Positions 61,337 to 64,000 of a DNA stretch of 64,000 nucleotides are shown here, piece by piece. Source of the stretch: Chryseobacterium sp. ZHDP1 (GTDB lineage: Bacteria > Bacteroidota > Bacteroidia > Flavobacteriales > Weeksellaceae); assembly GCF_018603435.1 (NCBI RefSeq), contig NZ_CP075682.1, forward strand, positions 3,286,001-3,350,000, in the 5' to 3' direction. Numbering within the stretch: the stretch's first letter is position 1; each line of letters begins with the position of its first letter. The notes below the pieces were generated by a model. The model had not been told where the DNA came from. It worked only from the letters and a program-made list of their open reading frames with translations, and searched no databases. The position numbers and the translations under genes are program-made.

Positions 61337-61918
61337 ATGTACAATAAAATTAATGAGCTTATATATAAATTTTCAAATTTAGGATTGGAAAGCTCGAGTG
61401 ATGGAGCTATGATGATAGGGATGGCGCCATTTAATGGACCAAAGGCTTGGTTAAATATTATATATCCAAAGATTCAAGAAGAAGAAATTGTTGTACTTGA
61501 AAAAGAATTAGGTACAAGTATTCCGAAAGATTACAAAGATTTTCTTACGAATTATAGTAACGGGGGTAATTTTTTGTCATCAACACTAAGTTTAGACGGG
61601 TTGAGAAGGCAATTGACTAGAGATCCAAAAGCAAATTCAAGGCAACCGTTTTCTATTATTACTCCAAATATATACGAAAGACCTACAAACGCAAAAGAAA
61701 GTTATTTTTTTATTGGTGGATATCAATGGGATGGTTCACTATTATATATAGATAAAGATACAAATATTGTTCACTGCGGTTCACCAGATGATGCAACTTC
61801 TAAAACTCAGTGGAAGTCTTTTCAAGAGATGTTATCATCTGAATTGATACGTTTATATACTTTATTTGATGCGGATGGAAAACCGATTAATGAAGATGTT
61901 TCGACTCTTCCCTATTAA
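61337..61918 (+). CDS. SUKH (SMI1/KNR4)-family immunity protein
   Basis: A 193-residue cytoplasmic protein with the SUKH pattern: EEEIVVLEKELGTSIPKDYKDFLTNYSNGG near residues 50-80, then YFFIGGYQWDGSLLYIDKDTN and ATSKTQWKSFQEMLSSEL. SUKH proteins are the most common immunity partners of nuclease-type polymorphic toxins. It begins two bases after the toxin gene, so it should neutralise the HNH tip. Its AT-rich composition equals that of the tip, indicating joint transfer. Confidence 0.85.
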   Translation: MYNKINELIYKFSNLGLESSSDGAMMIGMAPFNGPKAWLNIIYPKIQEEEIVVLEKELGTSIPKDYKDFLTNYSNGGNFLSSTLSLDGLRRQLTRDPKANSRQPFSIITPNIYERPTNAKESYFFIGGYQWDGSLLYIDKDTNIVHCGSPDDATSKTQWKSFQEMLSSELIRLYTLFDADGKPINEDVSTLPY

Positions 61919-61931
61919 GATAAATTTTGAT

Positions 61932-61954
61932 TAGTGCATTTTTAAAATGCACTA
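61932..61954 (+). promoter_or_regulatory. Hairpin between immunity genes
   Basis: TAGTGCATTTT and AAAATGCACTA form an 11-bp stem with a single-base loop between the two immunity genes. With little T after it, it may be an mRNA processing or attenuation site rather than a full terminator. Confidence 0.5.
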
Positions 61955-61975
61955 GTCTTTAAATTACATTAAACA

Positions 61976-62359
61976 ATGCATCTTAAAGAAAAAGAAAATA
62001 TCTTAAAATTAGAACCATTAGAAAGATATAAATACTTTATAAAAAAGGTAGCAGATTGGGAATTTTTTTTCACTTTAGTTAATGATAATGGAGATTTTGT
62101 TGTTTCAGAATTGGAAAATGAGAAATTATTACCATTGTGGAGTGCAAAAGAGTACGCAGAGCTGTGCAAAATTAATGGCTGGGAAGAATTTACAATAAAA
62201 GAATTAAATCTCGATGATTTAGAAAATGAAGTAATTGATTTTATTGTAGATAATAATTGTCTAATTAATGTTTTCCCAGTGTATGAGAATACAGGTTTTG
62301 TTGTCAATTTACAGGAATTTACAAGGGATTTGAGTGAAGAATTGAAAAATTATTCATAA
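61976..62359 (+). CDS. DUF2750-like immunity protein
   Basis: A 127-residue acidic protein: ERYKYFIKKVADWEFFFTLVNDNGDFVVSELENEKLLPLWSAKEYAELC, then GWEEFTIKELNLDDLENEVIDF and a C-terminal LINVFPVYENTGFVVNLQEF. This is the DUF2750 layout (V.D...W.L.d..G.....e......PlWs...ya), found repeatedly in immunity loci. A truncated second copy follows at 62421. It may protect against a different tip than the one now present. Confidence 0.8.
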   Translation: MHLKEKENILKLEPLERYKYFIKKVADWEFFFTLVNDNGDFVVSELENEKLLPLWSAKEYAELCKINGWEEFTIKELNLDDLENEVIDFIVDNNCLINVFPVYENTGFVVNLQEFTRDLSEELKNYS

Positions 62360-62360
62360 A

Positions 62361-62390
62361 AACTTAGCGTATCCTCGGATACGCTAAGTT
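62361..62390. terminator. Strong hairpin after the immunity genes
   Basis: A perfect 14-bp stem AACTTAGCGTATCC/GGATACGCTAAGTT with a two-base loop. A T5 run follows it on the minus strand, and none on the plus strand, so it works best as a terminator for leftward transcripts, though position (2 bp after the immunity stop) suggests it also ends the cargo operon. Confidence 0.65.
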
Positions 62391-62420
62391 CAAAAAAAGA
62401 TATGAATATTTATTAGGAAA

Positions 62421-62495
62421 GTAGTAGATTTTGAAGAATTATGGACGATTGTTTATGAGAATGGAGATTATGCTTTGTCCAGCATTCATTATTAA
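62421..62495 (+). pseudogene. Truncated second DUF2750 copy
   Basis: The 24 codons VVDFEELWTIVYENGDYALSSIHY match the first conserved block of the DUF2750-like gene upstream (VADWEFFFTLVNDNGDFVVSE). Only this internal block remains. It is probably a relic of an earlier immunity gene displaced when the toxin tip was exchanged. Confidence 0.65.
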
Positions 62496-62518
62496 CAAAA
62501 CTTAAGTATGTAAACTTC

Positions 62519-62541
62519 AAAGCCACCTATTTGGTGGCTTT
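62519..62541 (-). terminator. Terminator overlapping the small lipoprotein gene
   Basis: AAAGCCACC/GGTGGCTTT, 9-bp stem with a 5-base loop; the stop codon of the leftward gene lies in it. This echoes the terminator at 27257 that contains the formyltransferase stop (GCCAC/GTGGC stem). Confidence 0.6.
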
Positions 62542-62736
62542 GTTATTTTGCAGCTCAATTCTTTCTTTTTCCAGAACTTCCGCCATTATTTTGGCTTGTG
62601 CAGTACAGTCTTTTAATTCGGCTTTTAAGCTGTCAATTGTTTTGTTTTTAGCTTGCAGGGTTTCCTCTGTTTTCTTTTGTTCCATACAGGAAAAAGAAAC
62701 TACAGAAAGAAATAGTAAAAGATATAATTTCATCAT
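62527..62736 (-). CDS. Small lipoprotein with coiled coil
   Basis: A 69-residue protein with a lipoprotein signal (LLLFLSVVSFSCMEQ, Cys at about 17), then a short charged coiled coil (ETLQAKNKTIDSLKAELKDC, VLEKERIELQNNKATK). Short coiled-coil lipoproteins are typical superinfection-exclusion or Rz1-like proteins in phages. It is likely part of the prophage early/moron set, between cargo and DUF3164. No direct evidence of function. Confidence 0.6.
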   Translation of the reverse strand: MMKLYLLLFLSVVSFSCMEQKKTEETLQAKNKTIDSLKAELKDCTAQAKIMAEVLEKERIELQNNKATK

Positions 62737-62905
62737 TGTAATTTTAAGTTACGGCTAAGATAGATAAAAAATCACTTCTTTATTATGCAGTAAGGAGCAA
62801 TTTATAGCAGAATCTACTTGCTTTATATAAAAGCTTCAAGTTATATTTGCTTTAATAAACACCTCAATATGAGGGATTTATTTTTATTAAACAAGAAAGG
62901 AAATT

Positions 62906-63067
62906 ATGAGAACAGCGGTTTATTTCAATCAGGCTAAAAATGAAACCTATGAATTGGGTGGAATTGCAAATATGCAGCAAGCGTACGATCTATATAAATT
63001 TGTTTGCAGTAGAAACAACTGGAACCCGACAATGTTTACCAATGATGTTATAGTAAAATTGAAGTAG
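62906..63067 (+). CDS. Small hypothetical protein (53 aa)
   Basis: An ATG-started frame (MRTAVYFNQAKNETYELGGI..., ending TNDVIVKLK) of 53 codons with an AAGGAAATT stretch shortly before the start and a strong terminator 22 bp after the stop, which together argue that it is a real gene. It is divergent from the lipoprotein and convergent with DUF3164. Reads as a small alpha/beta protein. Function unknown. Confidence 0.6.
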   Translation: MRTAVYFNQAKNETYELGGIANMQQAYDLYKFVCSRNNWNPTMFTNDVIVKLK

Positions 63068-63089
63068 GAATACTCCACATAAATAAAAT

Positions 63090-63127
63090 ACTCCCTTATT
63101 AGCTTTGCCAATAAGGGAGTTTATTTT
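63090..63127 (+). terminator. Terminator of the 53-residue gene
   Basis: Perfect 11-bp stem ACTCCCTTATT/AATAAGGGAGT with a 9-base loop, followed by TTTATTTT on the plus strand. Convergent DUF3164 transcription from the right may also end here. Confidence 0.85.
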
Positions 63128-63216
63128 AAATCAACCATTATTATTGTATTTATGGTATTCTAATTTTGATAAATTCGGGATTTTCCCGATAATTTTAAAC
63201 GTTGAAATTGTAATTA

Positions 63217-63876
63217 TTACAGAGCCGAAAAGTTGAGTTCTATCCTTTCAAATTTACCCTCTTCATTCTGTTTCTCGAAATCATATTGGTAACCTTTCAG
63301 AAAATTGCTGTAACTCTGTTTTAAAAGCCTTAAACCTTCTTTCCACCTTGGATCATCAAAACGCGTTTCATGGCTTAGTAAATTCATTACACTTGCATAG
63401 TCCAGATCACCTTTTTTGTTTTTTACTAAAAATCCGATCAGCATTTCAAATAAATCCTTGTCCCTCTTTTTAACGGTATCATAGAGGAAAGCGTGGATCA
63501 GTTCCAGAGCCTTGGTGCTTCTTTCATCCCAAGTGGGTTGTGTATCGCGGCGGCGTTTAATTCTTATGGTTTTGTCGCTGTGCATTAAGGTAAAGCCGCC
63601 TTTAGAATTGCTACGGATTTTTCCGTATTCATTTAATTTCTCCTGGTGTTTTTCCATCTTGGCATGAGTAAGCTTTTTCAATAAACACGATTTGCTTTCA
63701 ACTTCAAGGGCTAAGGCAATCAATTCTCCCATATCACTGTCTCTTTCGGCTTCATAGGCGCGTTTTTCGTTTTCCTGTTGTTCCGTCTCCATTTTTCTTT
63801 TATGGTTCAGCACCGCTTCCATTTCTTCTGCAGACAATTCGTTAATTGGTCTTTCTAAAAGTTCATTAATATTCAT
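63217..63876 (-). CDS. DUF3164-family Mu-like early protein
   Basis: A 219-residue protein with the DUF3164 pattern: a helical N-terminus (ELSAEEMEAVLNHKRKMETEQQE), MGELIALALEVESKSCLLKKL, then YGKIRSNSKGGFTLMHSDKTIRIKRRRD and helical ALELIHAFLYDTVKKRDKDLFEMLIGFL. DUF3164 proteins are found downstream of transposase genes in Mu-like phages and prophages. This anchors the early region to the right of the cargo. Its biochemical role is not known. Confidence 0.85.
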   Translation of the reverse strand: MNINELLERPINELSAEEMEAVLNHKRKMETEQQENEKRAYEAERDSDMGELIALALEVESKSCLLKKLTHAKMEKHQEKLNEYGKIRSNSKGGFTLMHSDKTIRIKRRRDTQPTWDERSTKALELIHAFLYDTVKKRDKDLFEMLIGFLVKNKKGDLDYASVMNLLSHETRFDDPRWKEGLRLLKQSYSNFLKGYQYDFEKQNEEGKFERIELNFSAL

Positions 63877-63895
63877 AATTTGTTATTTTTGATAG

Positions 63896-64000
63896 TTAGT
63901 TCTTTTGTATTAAGTTGTCGATTTTCTCCTTTTTTCCGTCGCGTTTTCCATCTTTATACCCCTTATCGTAGGCTTTCTTTGATTCGCCGTTTAAAAGGGC
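63896..64000 (-). CDS. Phage early gene, C-terminal end (runs off window)
   Basis: The last 34 codons (ALLNGESKKAYDKGYKDGKRDG... IDNLIQKN) read in from the right edge and stop 20 bp before the DUF3164 start. The tail is very basic and has a repeat YDKGYKDGKRDGKKEK. The rest lies beyond the window. Confidence 0.7.
   Translation of the reverse strand, partial: ALLNGESKKAYDKGYKDGKRDGKKEKIDNLIQKN

Larger units (their letters stand above)
27242..64000. mobile_element. Mu-like prophage with toxin cargo (right end outside window)
   Basis: The leftmost certain phage feature is the terminator after the formyltransferase gene; host-like nuclease coding resumes within about 40 bp. Structural genes follow to about 52 kb, cargo to about 62.5 kb, and Mu-type early genes (DUF3164 and a partial gene) reach the window edge. 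Transposase and repressor are expected just beyond. Phage genes are visibly richer in G+C than the flanking DNA. Confidence 0.75.

Overview
The window looks like a chromosome segment of a flavobacterium of the Chryseobacterium type (Bacteroidota). Evidence: AT-rich intergenic DNA with few Shine-Dalgarno sites in host genes, a TAnnTTTG-type promoter box, type IX secretion (T9SS) sorting domains, PepSY-like, TonB-receptor-like and DUF6443/RHS proteins, and a Mu-like prophage of visibly higher GC. No rRNA, tRNA or CRISPR array was seen. All family names come from reading motifs, not from searches.

Region 1 (1-7.2 kb): exported proteins, a convergent histidine kinase/LuxR-type regulator pair whose kinase signal peptide is out of frame across a T10 tract, and an operon of three secreted tail-fibre-like proteins (two are tandem paralogues). 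Region 2 (7.2-10.8 kb): a LexA-like S24 repressor facing a wrecked umuC-type polymerase locus that exists in two decayed copies with duplicated operators, plus small repeats and a MITE-like inverted-repeat unit. Region 3 (10.8-20.4 kb): an OmpR-type regulator/kinase pair and its surroundings (TauE/SafE permease, outer-membrane barrel, HD/PAP2/EamA operon, PepSY-like protein, T9SS-sorted protein). Six transcription units here carry the same 18-bp tandem motif, TTTTGWA-N4-TTYTGAA in one orientation, upstream of the start, so they look like one regulon including autoregulation.

Region 4 (20.5-27.2 kb): an AT-rich defence-like island, all genes on the minus strand: two HEPN proteins, a DUF4238-like protein and a PD-(D/E)XK nuclease. 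Three genes are followed by long imperfect palindromes resembling integron attC sites, suggesting captured gene cassettes.

Region 5 (27.2 kb to the right edge): a Mu-like prophage. The minus strand carries protease-scaffold, capsid, CHAP endolysin, a probable unimolecular spanin, contractile tail, baseplate, fibres and, at the mom position, an ABC-ATPase/GNAT gene that needs a -1 frameshift plus a formyltransferase (a probable DNA-modification cassette). The plus strand carries terminase, gp36-like, a portal-MuF-nuclease fusion, tape measure, gpG and gp37-like genes. Early genes (DUF3164 and a partial gene) lie at 63.2-64 kb. Between structural and early genes sits about 10 kb of cargo: a T9SS-sorted protein, two RHS proteins (the second with a C-terminal HNH/GHH nuclease tip), SUKH and DUF2750-like immunity genes and an immunity remnant. 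The other prophage end should lie beyond 64 kb.
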